The notes: generated by a model not told the origin, from the letters alone. A stretch of DNA of 64,000 nucleotides from Bradyrhizobium sp. CCH5-F6 (GCF_001556045.1 NZ_LSIC01000197.1:49474-113473), one strand, 5' to 3'; shown: positions 45,386 through 53,674, counted from the stretch's first letter. A program made the numbers and translations.

Positions 45386-45490
45386 ACTAAAGCGCGATGC
45401 GCTTAGGACGAATCGTCATCGCGCTTTAGGTTGTTGTTGAAGCATGATCTTTTCGGAGAACCGCTGCGCACTTTTCCGGATCATGCTTTA
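45386..45490. repeat. RIME-like double-palindrome element, copy 2 (inverted)
   Basis: The reverse complement of this stretch aligns without gaps to 4081-4185, with about ten mismatches over ~105 bases. Both palindromes are present. It stands about 80 bp after the FkbM-type gene and about 60 bp before the convergent gene ending at 45551, so it may also end both transcripts. Together with copy 1 it brackets ~41 kb of polysaccharide genes in inverted orientation. Confidence 0.8.
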
Positions 45491-45550
45491 GGATTTTCGA
45501 TCAACCGCAAACCGCAACGGTCGTCGTTCCCATGAACTGCCTTGCCTGAA

Positions 45551-46132
45551 CTAAAGAGGGCAATCGATTGAGTAGATCTTGAGGTCCACGTTCAGGCGGC
45601 TGTTCCGGGTCTGCGCCCGCAAGGCATAGAATGCCCCAAGGCTATCGCTCCCGGGATCAAGCTTTATTCCCGGAGTCAATTCGTCGGGCGGGACCAGAAG
45701 TCCGATGCGCCGGTTGAGGGCGGAGATCTCGACCCGCCCCTCGCCTTCCGCAAAACGCCCGCCGAGCTGGGTCACGGTGACCTTCGGCAGGCCGCGGCGC
45801 TGATGGCAGACCTCCTCCTCCCAGAGCTTGGTCTGTTGCACCAGCTGTTTGCCCGCGCCATCGGGAACGACGATATCGGGAAAGGACGGGCGCAGCATGC
45901 CGAAGAACCTGCTCTCCTTGGAGTTCGCCGAGAGACGGACCGTCAAGGACAGCTCGCCCTTGGCCCCCCTCAGGCGCGACAAGATCGGAGCATCGGGCTC
46001 GGCGGAGACCATCACGTCGATCCGATGGCGGACGCCCAGCTCCGCGGCAGCGCCGAGAGCCTTTCCGATCGGTGCAAGCCCGAAGGCGAGAGGAACGAGC
46101 GCCAGAAGACGCCAGAATGCTCGAAACCGCAT
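45551..46132 (-). CDS. Exported hypothetical protein downstream of the Wza gene
   Basis: The 193-residue protein starts MRFRAFWRLLALVPLAFGLA, a signal peptide. The mature region includes 'VMVSAEPDAPILSRLRGAKG' and 'GRVEISALNRRIGLLVPPDE', and one cysteine pair (C in 'EEVCHQRR' and C near the end 'IYSIDCPL'). No family is recognised. ATG 46132 follows GGGG; a longer frame to 46264 would run into the terminator of the Wza gene. It is transcribed in the same direction as the Wza gene but is separated from it by that terminator. Confidence 0.65.
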   Translation of the reverse strand: MRFRAFWRLLALVPLAFGLAPIGKALGAAAELGVRHRIDVMVSAEPDAPILSRLRGAKGELSLTVRLSANSKESRFFGMLRPSFPDIVVPDGAGKQLVQQTKLWEEEVCHQRRGLPKVTVTQLGGRFAEGEGRVEISALNRRIGLLVPPDELTPGIKLDPGSDSLGAFYALRAQTRNSRLNVDLKIYSIDCPL

Positions 46133-46249
46133 GAAGCCCCTTGCAACACTGCGGGGTGGACCGATGACCGGCGCGCCGTGTTCAGCGGCGCCTTGATCCA
46201 GATCCCGAACTTGTAGCCCCGGCAGAACCGCTTCGGTTCCTAAACGAAA

Positions 46250-46278
46250 ATGGCACCGGGACAAAGGCCCGGTGCCAT
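46250..46278 (-). terminator. Rho-independent-type terminator of the Wza gene
   Basis: Perfect 11-bp arms ATGGCACCGGG (46250-46260) and CCCGGTGCCAT (46268-46278) enclose a 7-nt loop. Read on the minus strand the hairpin is followed by TTTTCGTTT. It starts about 27 nt after the stop at 46305. Confidence 0.8.
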
Positions 46279-46304
46279 CGGTTTTGGTCGATCAGGTTGG
46301 CGTC

Positions 46305-47507
46305 TTACGGCGCCAGCTTGATGTTGTTGCGGAAGATCAGGGCATCGTTGGCGAGGTTCACGGCATCGCTGCCGGTCGCCATGACCACACGCAGGTAGTT
46401 CAGGAACTTGGCAACTTCGACGTTGCGCGAGTTCGAGACGTAGATGATGTCCTGGTTCTTCATCATGACCTTTGTCCCGAGGAAGAAGCCGCCCGGATCG
46501 CGGAAGTTCACGTTGAAGATGACCGGGATCGTTTCCGACGTGTACTTGCTCACGTCGATGCCGAGCTGGGCAGCGACCTCGCGCGGCTCGCGACGATAGA
46601 GATAGACGGCAGCCGGATCGGCCTGAGCATCCAAAAGACCGCCAGCCTTGCCGACTGCTTCGGCGAGATTGATGCGCCAGGCATCGAAGTTGAACTCGCC
46701 GCTCTGGCCGCTGGCGCCGAACGCCAGGAACTTCTGCTGTTCGCGATAGACGTAGATGCTGTCGTCGGGACGAACATAAACGTTGTTCTCGGGCGCCATC
46801 ACGAGATTCTCGAACGGCACGGTCGCCCGCCTGCCGCCGCGTTCGAGCATGACCCAGGTCTCGAAGCCCTGGCCCTTGATGCCGCCGGCGCGGGTGATCG
46901 CATCGAGCACGCGGTCCTTGGCACCCGCCGCACTCGCCGGATAACGCGCCGGCGAATTGACTTCGCCGAGCACGCTGATGAGCTGGGTGCGCTGCGAGGA
47001 CATCGCCACGATCGCCTGCGGCTCGATGGCACGGTTGCCGATCTTCTCGACGATCGCGCGCTGGATTTGGACCGCTGTCAGGCCCGCGGCCTTGATCTGG
47101 CCGGCATAGGGCACCGTGATGAACCCGTCGTTGTCCACCGACTGGTCCGGGATCGTCACATAGTTGCCGGGGCGGACGCCGGCTTCCGCCGGGATGAACA
47201 GACCGCCTGCCGCGGCTTCGAAGATGGTGACGCTGACGACGTCGCCGATCCCGAACACGATGCTGGCGGGCGGGCGGCGATCGGTGAACACGCCGGCGAG
47301 CCCCTTGGGCTCATGCGTGTGCAGGATCTTCACGGTCGCCGGATTGAGCGGCACCAGCTCATAGGCCGGCGCGTTTTCGGTCTGGATCCTGTTGTTGACG
47401 TCGTCCGTGAGCGGTCCGGAGCCGGGATTGGTCGAGCAGGCTCCCAGCGCCAAAGCGATCACCAGGAATGCTGGCTTCAATATGTAGCTCTTGGCAATGG
47501 ATTGCAT
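46305..47507 (-). CDS. Polysaccharide export lipoprotein (Wza/GumB-like)
   Basis: The 400-residue protein has a lipobox 'ALGAC' with the acylation Cys at residue 24. The export domain follows: 'FGIGDVVSVTIFEAAAGGLF', 'YVTIPDQSVDNDGFITVPYA' and 'GQIKAAGLTAVQIQRAIVEK', then two further ligand-type domains ('VSVLGEVNSPARYP' region and the C-terminal 'MMKNQDIIYVSNSRNVEVAK'). This is the outer-membrane channel component that works with Wzc-type kinases. It is the only such gene in the window, although there are two kinases. It is divergent from the gene at 47781, with 273 bp between. Confidence 0.92.
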   Translation of the reverse strand: MQSIAKSYILKPAFLVIALALGACSTNPGSGPLTDDVNNRIQTENAPAYELVPLNPATVKILHTHEPKGLAGVFTDRRPPASIVFGIGDVVSVTIFEAAAGGLFIPAEAGVRPGNYVTIPDQSVDNDGFITVPYAGQIKAAGLTAVQIQRAIVEKIGNRAIEPQAIVAMSSQRTQLISVLGEVNSPARYPASAAGAKDRVLDAITRAGGIKGQGFETWVMLERGGRRATVPFENLVMAPENNVYVRPDDSIYVYREQQKFLAFGASGQSGEFNFDAWRINLAEAVGKAGGLLDAQADPAAVYLYRREPREVAAQLGIDVSKYTSETIPVIFNVNFRDPGGFFLGTKVMMKNQDIIYVSNSRNVEVAKFLNYLRVVMATGSDAVNLANDALIFRNNIKLAP

Positions 47508-47780
47508 GAACGCGCCCGAGAGTCCCCAATTGGCATAGATTGGTACGGCCTAGGGGGTGGTGCGACAAGTGTTCCCGGCGGTCAGCGGTGCGATCCGTTG
47601 ACTACTGTTGCGTGCGGGCCACTGTTTGGAGCGCGGTTTAACCCATTGTGGCCATTTGTTGTATTTCCTGTGCCCGATCGCCAATCAAACCGCCAAGCTC
47701 AAGGACTTGGTGTGTCGCGCACAGGCTTCTTGGCATCGCCGCCTTCTGCTAAGGCTCGGCCTATCTGAAGTGGGAATCTC

Positions 47781-48353
47781 ATGCCCGATCTCGTTTTGAT
47801 CATGCTGTTGGCAGGTTCGCTCCTTGGCGGCGCCGAAAACGGACGGGATCGACCGGCCCCCTGCCCTGGCAGCGCGGAATCCTCGTGTCGCGGCGCACCC
47901 GTCATTGCGGTGGCCGCCCCTGCCTCCTCTTCCGTCTGGAAATTCACCCGGACGCAAGGGACGAAGGACGGCGAGAGCTTTGCCGCGATCATGAAGACTG
48001 CGGACACGGCCCAGTCGGATCCGGACTTCGCCGGCCTCATCGTCCGCTGCGCGCCGAGGGGCAAGATCGATGTGCTGGTGGCCCTGATCCGCCCCCTCCC
48101 GCCCCGGAGCCGCCCCAAGGTCACGATCGCCGCCAGCAGCGGCGGCACCCTGACGTTCGAGGCCAGCATGGCGGCCGTGGGCGCTGCCGTGCTGTTGCCC
48201 GACGAGGTCTCGGCCTTTGCTGCCGGGAAATGGCAGACCACGCCCTCGGTGTCCGTGGTCGTCAGGGAGAGCGACAGCGAGATCAAAGGTACCGTAGCAT
48301 TGACCGGGCTGCGGGAGGCCTATCATTCGCTGCTGGCGAATTGCACCCAGTAG
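47781..48353 (+). CDS. Exported hypothetical protein, 190 residues
   Basis: ATG 47781 follows GGGAA at 5 nt. The N-terminus 'LVLIMLLAGSLLGGAE' is a short signal-like hydrophobic segment. The mature part shows 'SVWKFTRTQGTKDGESFAAI', 'DFAGLIVRCAPRGKIDVLVA' and a C-terminal Cys ('LLANCTQ'), with beta-strand-like character in the middle. No family is recognised with confidence. Its stop codon overlaps a perfect palindrome GGCTAAATTTAGCC (48353-48366). Confidence 0.65.
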   Translation: MPDLVLIMLLAGSLLGGAENGRDRPAPCPGSAESSCRGAPVIAVAAPASSSVWKFTRTQGTKDGESFAAIMKTADTAQSDPDFAGLIVRCAPRGKIDVLVALIRPLPPRSRPKVTIAASSGGTLTFEASMAAVGAAVLLPDEVSAFAAGKWQTTPSVSVVVRESDSEIKGTVALTGLREAYHSLLANCTQ

Positions 48354-48427
48354 GCTAAATTTAGCCAAACAACTTAAGGGTCTTTTTAGGGCGGGGAACC
48401 TAGGGTCCGAGGCACGGAGTGTTTCGG

Positions 48428-48703
48428 ATGACCGCGTTTTTGATCTTCAGCTTTCTCGTCGGTGCCGTGCTGGGGCAACGCTTTCGCGTCCTTGTGCTGG
48501 TGCCCTTGACCTTCTTCATGGTCCTCGCCGCGATCCCGGTTGGCTTGATCGCCGATCTCACGGTGCTCGAGAGCCTGAAGGGCGTGATGTTCGCAGCCAT
48601 TGCCTTGCAGGGCGGTTATCTCTTCGGTTCAGGGGCTCGCTTTGGCCTCGCTGCCGCGCGCGCTGGCCGCGTCTTCGCCCGGCCCGTCAAGACTGTCCGC
48701 TGA
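48428..48703 (+). CDS. Small membrane protein with two or three helices
   Basis: The 91-residue protein starts MTAFLIFSFLVGAVLGQRFR and has hydrophobic stretches 'VLVLVPLTFFMVLAAIPVGL' and 'GVMFAAIALQGGYLFGSG', followed by a basic tail. ATG 48428 is preferred over GTG 48419 because GGAG (48416-48419) stands 8 nt upstream. It lies 74 bp after the 190-residue exported protein and 130 bp before the ligase-like gene on the same strand. Function unknown. Confidence 0.6.
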   Translation: MTAFLIFSFLVGAVLGQRFRVLVLVPLTFFMVLAAIPVGLIADLTVLESLKGVMFAAIALQGGYLFGSGARFGLAAARAGRVFARPVKTVR

Positions 48704-48833
48704 CGCAGCGATGAACCTTTCGCGGGACGCGAGAGGTGAAGACTGCGCCGTTGCCTGGGCAGACCTTCGCTTGAAAACCCGCCGCCCGCTTGTATGGTGA
48801 CCTGACTGTTTCAGGATTCCCTTCGAGCACCGT

Positions 48834-50105
48834 TTGTCCCTCGCCTATTTTGCCCTCATCGTTTCCATCGTTTCCGCTTCCGCTCTCGAAATCGCTGGCG
48901 CCAAGTTCGGTGCGCAGCTCGGGATGCTGGCTGTAGCGCTGAGCTTGCTGGGGGCCACCGCAAGCGCACGACGGGCCGACTACGATCACTATGTCCGCGC
49001 GCTTTCCTGGGGGCGCTGGATCCTGATCGCCATTCCGCTGTGCATCGCCACCCAGCTGATTCCTCTTCCGCTGAGCTGGGCGCATCCGATCTGGTCCAGC
49101 GCTCACGACGTCCTCGATGGCCCCTCGCTCGGGCGGATCACGGCCGACACCGGCCTGACCGTGAACGCTCTGCTGCTGGCGCTTGCAGCGATCTCGTCGC
49201 TCGGCGTCACCATCCTGGTGGTCCGCAACCGTAGCCGTGCCGAACTGATCCTCTTCGTGCTGAGCGGCGTGACGGCAGTGGCCGCCTTGATCCTGGACGT
49301 GCGTCGGCTCTCGCCCGCCGTTGCAGCAGCCGCGCCCTCCGAGCTCATGACGACTCTTGCCGGCCTCGGCCTCATGCTCAATCTCGCCGTCATGCAGCTC
49401 GCAGCCGAACGGGCCGAAACGCATCACTCGGTGCTTCGCTCGGTCGCGATCGGCCTTTGCGGTCTTGTCGGGGCTTCGGCCAGCGCGGCCGCCATTTTTG
49501 GGTTTTCGGGAACGAACAGCGCGATCGCAGCGGCTTTCGGCGTCGCGCTGATCCTGCTGATCCTCGTCATCCGCAGGCTCGACCTCTCCCCATTGGCGGC
49601 CGGCGCATTGGCGGCGGCAGCCCTGATCGGCGCGGCGATCGTGCTGACCTTCCTCTTCGAGAAGAGCTCCGGACCAATCCTCCTGCGGCTCGTGCCGGAA
49701 ATGGGAGCCGAGACCAGGGCGCCCCTCGAGCGCATGTTGGCCGACACGCGCTGGTTCGGCGCCGGTGCCGGGACCTTCGTCGCGGTGGGCAGGATCTATC
49801 AGAGCGATGCCGGAGTCGTCTTGACGGCGCCGTCGGCGGCCACGGCCGTCTTCGCAGGCATGGGATGGATCGGCTTGGCTGCCACGATGGCCGTGAGCCT
49901 GATCGCTCTGGTCCGCCTGTTCTTCGGCGCCTTGCACCGCGGACGCGACTCGTTCTTTCCGGCGGCGACCGCCGGCTGCGTTCTCTTTGCACTCGTCCAG
50001 AGTTTCGCCGGCCCCGGATTGCTGGGACCGGCCGCAATCCTGTGTCTTTCGGTGATCGTGGGACTGGGGCTGTCGCAGAGCGTCAGCCAATCCTCATCAC
50101 GATAG
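48834..50105 (+). CDS. O-antigen ligase-like polytopic membrane protein, TTG start
   Basis: The 423-residue protein has about 11 membrane segments and the block 'MLADTRWFGAGAGTFVAV', aligning with 'NPWFGTGMGTFQSAFP' of the protein at 41575, plus a related C-terminal 'RDSFFPAATAGCVLFALVQS'. This supports a distant paralogue in the O-antigen ligase/polymerase class. An in-frame stop lies about nine codons upstream and no ATG intervenes, so TTG 48834 is the only plausible early start. A loop usually found before WFGxGxGTF in ligases is short here, so activity is uncertain. Confidence 0.68.
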   Translation: MSLAYFALIVSIVSASALEIAGAKFGAQLGMLAVALSLLGATASARRADYDHYVRALSWGRWILIAIPLCIATQLIPLPLSWAHPIWSSAHDVLDGPSLGRITADTGLTVNALLLALAAISSLGVTILVVRNRSRAELILFVLSGVTAVAALILDVRRLSPAVAAAAPSELMTTLAGLGLMLNLAVMQLAAERAETHHSVLRSVAIGLCGLVGASASAAAIFGFSGTNSAIAAAFGVALILLILVIRRLDLSPLAAGALAAAALIGAAIVLTFLFEKSSGPILLRLVPEMGAETRAPLERMLADTRWFGAGAGTFVAVGRIYQSDAGVVLTAPSAATAVFAGMGWIGLAATMAVSLIALVRLFFGALHRGRDSFFPAATAGCVLFALVQSFAGPGLLGPAAILCLSVIVGLGLSQSVSQSSSR

Positions 50106-50116
50106 AGCGCCGATCG

Positions 50117-50743
50117 TCAGACTGAACGATCGCCGAGCGAAGCCCAGTAGTTCGGGTTCTTGGGCGACTGGATGCGGACCCAGCGATACGGTTTCTTCGA
50201 CCACGGCATGATGTGGCCGGAGAGATTGTCCAGCACGAGATCGCCGGAGAAGGTCCGCACCACGACCACGAGATGATGCTCGCCCCAGGTGGTCACGACC
50301 TCGCTGAGCAGCACCGAGCGCGCCGGAAAGCCCTTGGCGATCAGATCGTGGCGTTTTGTCACGGCGTAGTCGTTGCAGTCGCCGCTCGCCGGATGCAGCA
50401 GCCATTTCTCGCCGCGCAGTCCTTCCAGGTTGGGTTCGGGACGGATCGCGCTGTTGACCCGCTGGTTGACCTCCTGCATCTGCGCCAGGCGTTCGGCCGT
50501 GAGCTTCAGACGGCCGCCCCTGAACACGATCTGCTGCGGCCGCGGCTTGCACTCATCCTTGTACTTCAGGCAGAAGATCGTGAATGCCATCGGCGCCAGC
50601 GTCGGCTGGTCGAACTTGATGTATTGGATGGCGCCGCGCAGCCCCATGGGCGCGCCGACGAAAGCGGCTTCCGCGTTCTGCTGCACCCCCGCAGCAACGA
50701 CGATGGCGGCCATGGCCGCCAGGAACTTTACAACTTTGCGCAT
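50117..50743 (-). CDS. BTLCP (LapG-like) transglutaminase-type cysteine proteinase
   Basis: The 208-residue protein has a signal peptide ('VKFLAAMAAIVVAAGVQQNAEA') and the catalytic triad of bacterial transglutaminase-like cysteine proteinases: C123 in 'HPASGDCNDYAVTKR', H157 in 'WGEHHLVVVV' and D172 in 'DLVLDNL'. LapG, the best-studied member, cleaves surface adhesins in the periplasm. No LapD partner is visible here. GGGAG stands 6 nt before the ATG. It is convergent with the ligase-like gene (11 bp between) and divergent from the PPP phosphatase. Confidence 0.87.
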   Translation of the reverse strand: MRKVVKFLAAMAAIVVAAGVQQNAEAAFVGAPMGLRGAIQYIKFDQPTLAPMAFTIFCLKYKDECKPRPQQIVFRGGRLKLTAERLAQMQEVNQRVNSAIRPEPNLEGLRGEKWLLHPASGDCNDYAVTKRHDLIAKGFPARSVLLSEVVTTWGEHHLVVVVRTFSGDLVLDNLSGHIMPWSKKPYRWVRIQSPKNPNYWASLGDRSV

Positions 50744-50935
50744 GTTGCGCTCCCCGTTCTTGTCGGGGAGACGCTACGCCAGACGTCTTGAAATACGGCT
50801 CAAAGGCCGCGTCATCCTTTAATCAAATGCGGGCTAACCGGTCGGAAACAATTAAGAATACCGGTATGTGACTTGTTCTGCTAAGAGCGGTCACGATGAT
50901 CCGCTCGTGACGCCAGAAGCGATTCGACCGACCTG

Positions 50936-51673
50936 ATGGGCCTTTCCAGCCGTTTTCGAAAGAGGACCAAGCCTCGGCTTCCCGACGGCCTTCGCGTCTA
51001 TGCGATCGGCGACGTGCACGGCCGCGCCGATCTGCTTCGATCGCTGTTAACCGTGATCGACGTCGACCTCGCGCGCTCTGCGCCCGAACGAGCCATCCAG
51101 GTCTTTCTCGGCGACTATGTCGATCGCGGCCCGGACTCACGCGGCGTTCTCGATATCTTGATCGAGCGCTCGAAATCGCATGAGACGGTTTGCCTGAAGG
51201 GCAACCACGAGGTCTTCCTGCTCGAGGTCCTCAAGGACCCCGCCCGCCTGCAGGAGTGGCGCCATTACGGCGGCCTCCTGACACTGGTCTCCTACGGCAT
51301 CACGCCGACGATGAATCCGTCCCCGGAGCAACAGGTCGAACTGATCGAGGCGTTGAGACGCGCGCTCCCGCCGGAGCACTTGGCGTTCCTCCAGCAATTG
51401 CCCTCCTCCTTCACGTGCGGCGACTACTTCTTCGTCCATGCCGGGGTCAAGCCGGGCATCGCGCTCGATCGCCAGAAGGATGAGGATATGCTCTGGATCC
51501 GCGAGGAATTCCTCGCCTCCGAGGAGCGCTTCGGCAAATATATCGTTCACGGTCATACGCCGGTCAGCGCGCCTGACATCCGCCCGAACCGCATCAACAT
51601 CGATACCGGCGCCTACGCGACCGGCAACTTGACGCTGTTGACGATCCAGGGCGATAGTCTCATGGCAATCTAA
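50936..51673 (+). CDS. PPP-family metallophosphatase (Ser/Thr phosphatase-like, copy 2)
   Basis: The 245-residue protein has 'YAIGDVHGRADLL' (D26, H28), 'LGDYVDRGPDSRGVLD', 'LKGNHEVFL', 'FVHAGVKPG' and 'YIVHGHTPV', the full PPP metal-binding set. It is equal in length to and closely similar across its whole length with the protein at 18804-19541. It lies next to a LapG-like proteinase gene and 63 bp upstream of a TPR-like gene on the same strand. Like copy 1 it is a candidate partner for the BY-kinases, an inference from context only. Confidence 0.88.
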   Translation: MGLSSRFRKRTKPRLPDGLRVYAIGDVHGRADLLRSLLTVIDVDLARSAPERAIQVFLGDYVDRGPDSRGVLDILIERSKSHETVCLKGNHEVFLLEVLKDPARLQEWRHYGGLLTLVSYGITPTMNPSPEQQVELIEALRRALPPEHLAFLQQLPSSFTCGDYFFVHAGVKPGIALDRQKDEDMLWIREEFLASEERFGKYIVHGHTPVSAPDIRPNRINIDTGAYATGNLTLLTIQGDSLMAI

Positions 51674-51735
51674 CGGCTCCGGCCGAACCTCGGTCCCGTC
51701 TTCGGCCCGCCCGCACTGGCCTCGTCAATTCCTCA

Positions 51736-52398
51736 ATGAACCGCATCATCCTGCTCCGCGTCGCCGGCATCTGCACCGCAATCGTGCTGGCGCTTCACGC
51801 CGGCATGACGTTCTACGGCGATCTGATACGGCCGAACTTTCGCGCCAACGATCTGTTCTCGGGCGAGATTCCGCCGGACAAGGCGAAGCTGGCAGCCGCT
51901 GGTAGTTTGGCCTCGTTTTCATGGGATGGCGACCTGCTCGCGAACTACGCGGCGGCGATGGCCACCGACGTCCTTCACCGTCCGTCGACCGAAGCAGGCG
52001 GAATGACGAGCGAGAACAAGGCAGCCCAAGCCGCCGTCGTGGCTGCCTTGAAGGTGTCGCCAATCAGGCCCGCGCTATGGCTCACGCTCGGCGCGCTCCA
52101 GACCAAGGCCGGCGAGGCGGCGACGGCTGCGGTAAAGATGTCCTACTTGACCGGGTCGGTGCCGCTCGACGTTGCGTTCTCTCGCGTCCGGACCGTCACC
52201 TCGAGCGCGGCTGCGACCGATGACGAGATCAAGCTCCTGGCGCAATCCGACATCCGGGCGGCGCTGGCCAATCGCTCTCGTTACGAGCCGCTGCTGATCG
52301 CGACCTACGTGCAGGCAACTCCGCAAGGCAAGTCGCTGCTGCTGGAGGCCACGAAAGTGACCGATCCCAAATTCAACGAGATATTGCGGCGGTACTGA
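51736..52398 (+). CDS. Membrane-anchored TPR-like protein, paralogue of 37632-38387
   Basis: The 220-residue protein has one N-terminal helix ('VAGICTAIVLALHAGMTFYG') and a helical periplasmic region including 'AALKVSPIRPALWLTLGALQ' and 'YLTGSVPLDVAFSRVRTV'. These align by eye with 'SSLMLNPADAFLWLLLYW' and 'YAAGPYEGWIALRRNRLA' of the gene downstream of the second BY-kinase. It follows the PPP phosphatase in the same direction. Function unknown; it has no strong ribosome site before ATG 51736. Confidence 0.65.
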   Translation: MNRIILLRVAGICTAIVLALHAGMTFYGDLIRPNFRANDLFSGEIPPDKAKLAAAGSLASFSWDGDLLANYAAAMATDVLHRPSTEAGGMTSENKAAQAAVVAALKVSPIRPALWLTLGALQTKAGEAATAAVKMSYLTGSVPLDVAFSRVRTVTSSAAATDDEIKLLAQSDIRAALANRSRYEPLLIATYVQATPQGKSLLLEATKVTDPKFNEILRRY

Positions 52399-52401
52399 AC
52401 C

Positions 52402-52905
52402 TCAGCGCACCGATTGCGGATTGACCGGCACGAAGTCCTGATCCCGGCGCGGCTGATCGGATCGCCCCTGGTAGACGAACATGCCCTTCTTGGTCGCGAC
52501 GATGTCGCCTCGTTGCAGACTATCGTCGCGAAGAAGGCGCTCGGTCGCGACGCGGTCCGGGTCTTCCGGAATCGGCTTGTAGAGTTCCGGATGCTCCCGT
52601 CGCTCGCGCGATACCTCCCTGGCGCGGCGCCGTGCCTCCTCGATCCGCTGCCGCCATTCGTCGCGCGAGACTTCCGGCTCGCTCGGCGGAAGGTAGTCGT
52701 TGATCGAGGGCTCCGGTCCGGTCTGAGCGAGACACAAGGACGGCCAGGCAAGGCCGAGACCAAGACCAAGACCAAGGCCGAGTGCACCGGCAACGACCGC
52801 CCGAGACAACTTCCCAAACCGCTTTTCACAGTAGCCACGTCGGCCCGTTCGCACGCTGATGACTCCAGTCAGAGCGACAAGGACGACCATTGGAAGGACG
52901 AGCAT
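52402..52905 (-). CDS. Exported hypothetical protein with a GL-repeat signal segment
   Basis: The 167-residue protein has two N-terminal hydrophobic stretches; the second, 'AVVAGALGLGLGLGLGLAWP', ends in CLAQTG and is probably the signal peptide. The mature region is charged ('SRDEWRQRIEEARRRAREVS') and ends 'DFVPVNPQSVR'. The Gly-Leu run is coded by a GACCAA hexamer repeated three times on the plus strand (52758-52775). The true start is unclear: ATG 52905, or a later GTG near 52854. It converges on the TPR-like gene, 3 bp apart. Confidence 0.6.
   Translation of the reverse strand: MLVLPMVVLVALTGVISVRTGRRGYCEKRFGKLSRAVVAGALGLGLGLGLGLAWPSLCLAQTGPEPSINDYLPPSEPEVSRDEWRQRIEEARRRAREVSRERREHPELYKPIPEDPDRVATERLLRDDSLQRGDIVATKKGMFVYQGRSDQPRRDQDFVPVNPQSVR
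52758..52775. repeat. Hexanucleotide repeat GACCAA x3 in signal-peptide coding
   Basis: Three perfect tandem copies of GACCAA, flanked by related GGCCGA units, encode the Gly-Leu run of the exported protein on the opposite strand. Slippage by one unit would lengthen or shorten the hydrophobic core by two residues without changing frame. Confidence 0.6.
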
Positions 52906-53263
52906 TGGCCGATGTCCTCATCTCCAACCTCCATTCTATACCTTTGCCGATTGCAGGAAAACGAATTCGCGGACGAGCTTTCCCTGCGGCGTTTCGCAGC
53001 CCTCCCGTCAAAAAAATCGAAAACAACCCCATGCACAGTAGGAGGCATCAGCCGGATCAATGGGTTACGCCTTTTCCGAAAATGAAGTTGACTCGTCAGG
53101 CAAAACAGGGGCAGAATGGCATGGTCTGGAGAGAGGCCGACCGCAATGACGGGTGCACCTGAGATCCGCGTCACATGACCGGTTCAGGGCAAACGGCTTC
53201 GTTCTAAGACCTCGTTAGGTCATCGCTGCTAGCTTTGCACATCCCTTCGTGGAGTGGCCGAGA
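52906..53263. other. 358-bp intergenic region, no gene seen
   Basis: Short frames on both strands look random. The stretch around 53008-53035 is A-rich. It should contain the promoter for the plus-strand gene at 53264, but no clear elements were found. Confidence 0.35.
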
Positions 53264-53641
53264 ATGCGTACAGGACCGGTATCGCTGCTGAGTATTGCCC
53301 TCGCGGTTTTCGCCCTGTCTGGCGCGTCGGCGCACGCCAGCCGCCTCTGCATCAAGGAACGCACGCCGTTCGCCTTGTCGCAAGATACGGTGAAATGGAC
53401 GATGTCGATCGCGCCTGGAACCGACTGCATCCAGGGACTGCGTTGGTCCTACATGCAGATATTCAACGTGTCGGTCGTGAGCGGGCCATCGCGGGGACAA
53501 TTGGCCGTTGTCGGGTCCGGCTTCCGCTATGCGGCAGACAGCAAGTTGAGCGGCAGCGACAAATTCACGCTGCTGATATCGGGCAAGAACCTGCACGAAG
53601 CAGGGACATCGACCCTGGAGGTCGAGGTCAATCCGCAATAG
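53264..53641 (+). CDS. Small exported protein, unknown function
   Basis: The 125-residue protein starts MRTGPVSLLSIALAVFALSG, a signal peptide ending near SAHA. The mature part has two cysteines ('SRLCIKERT', 'GTDCIQGLRW') and a beta-rich look ('NVSVVSGPSRGQLAVVGSGF', 'DKFTLLISGKNLHEAGTSTL'), perhaps a small Ig-like or cadherin-like fold. ATG 53264 is preferred over GTG 53249. No family is recognised with confidence. Confidence 0.65.
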   Translation: MRTGPVSLLSIALAVFALSGASAHASRLCIKERTPFALSQDTVKWTMSIAPGTDCIQGLRWSYMQIFNVSVVSGPSRGQLAVVGSGFRYAADSKLSGSDKFTLLISGKNLHEAGTSTLEVEVNPQ

Positions 53642-53674
53642 CCGTCCTGCGATCCTGTCGGGTGTCCAGCGCGC

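Noticed and set aside
48687..50090. A 467-codon open frame antisense to the ligase-like gene
   Set aside because: Low-complexity, charged, no protein features; the opposite strand encodes a clear polytopic membrane protein.
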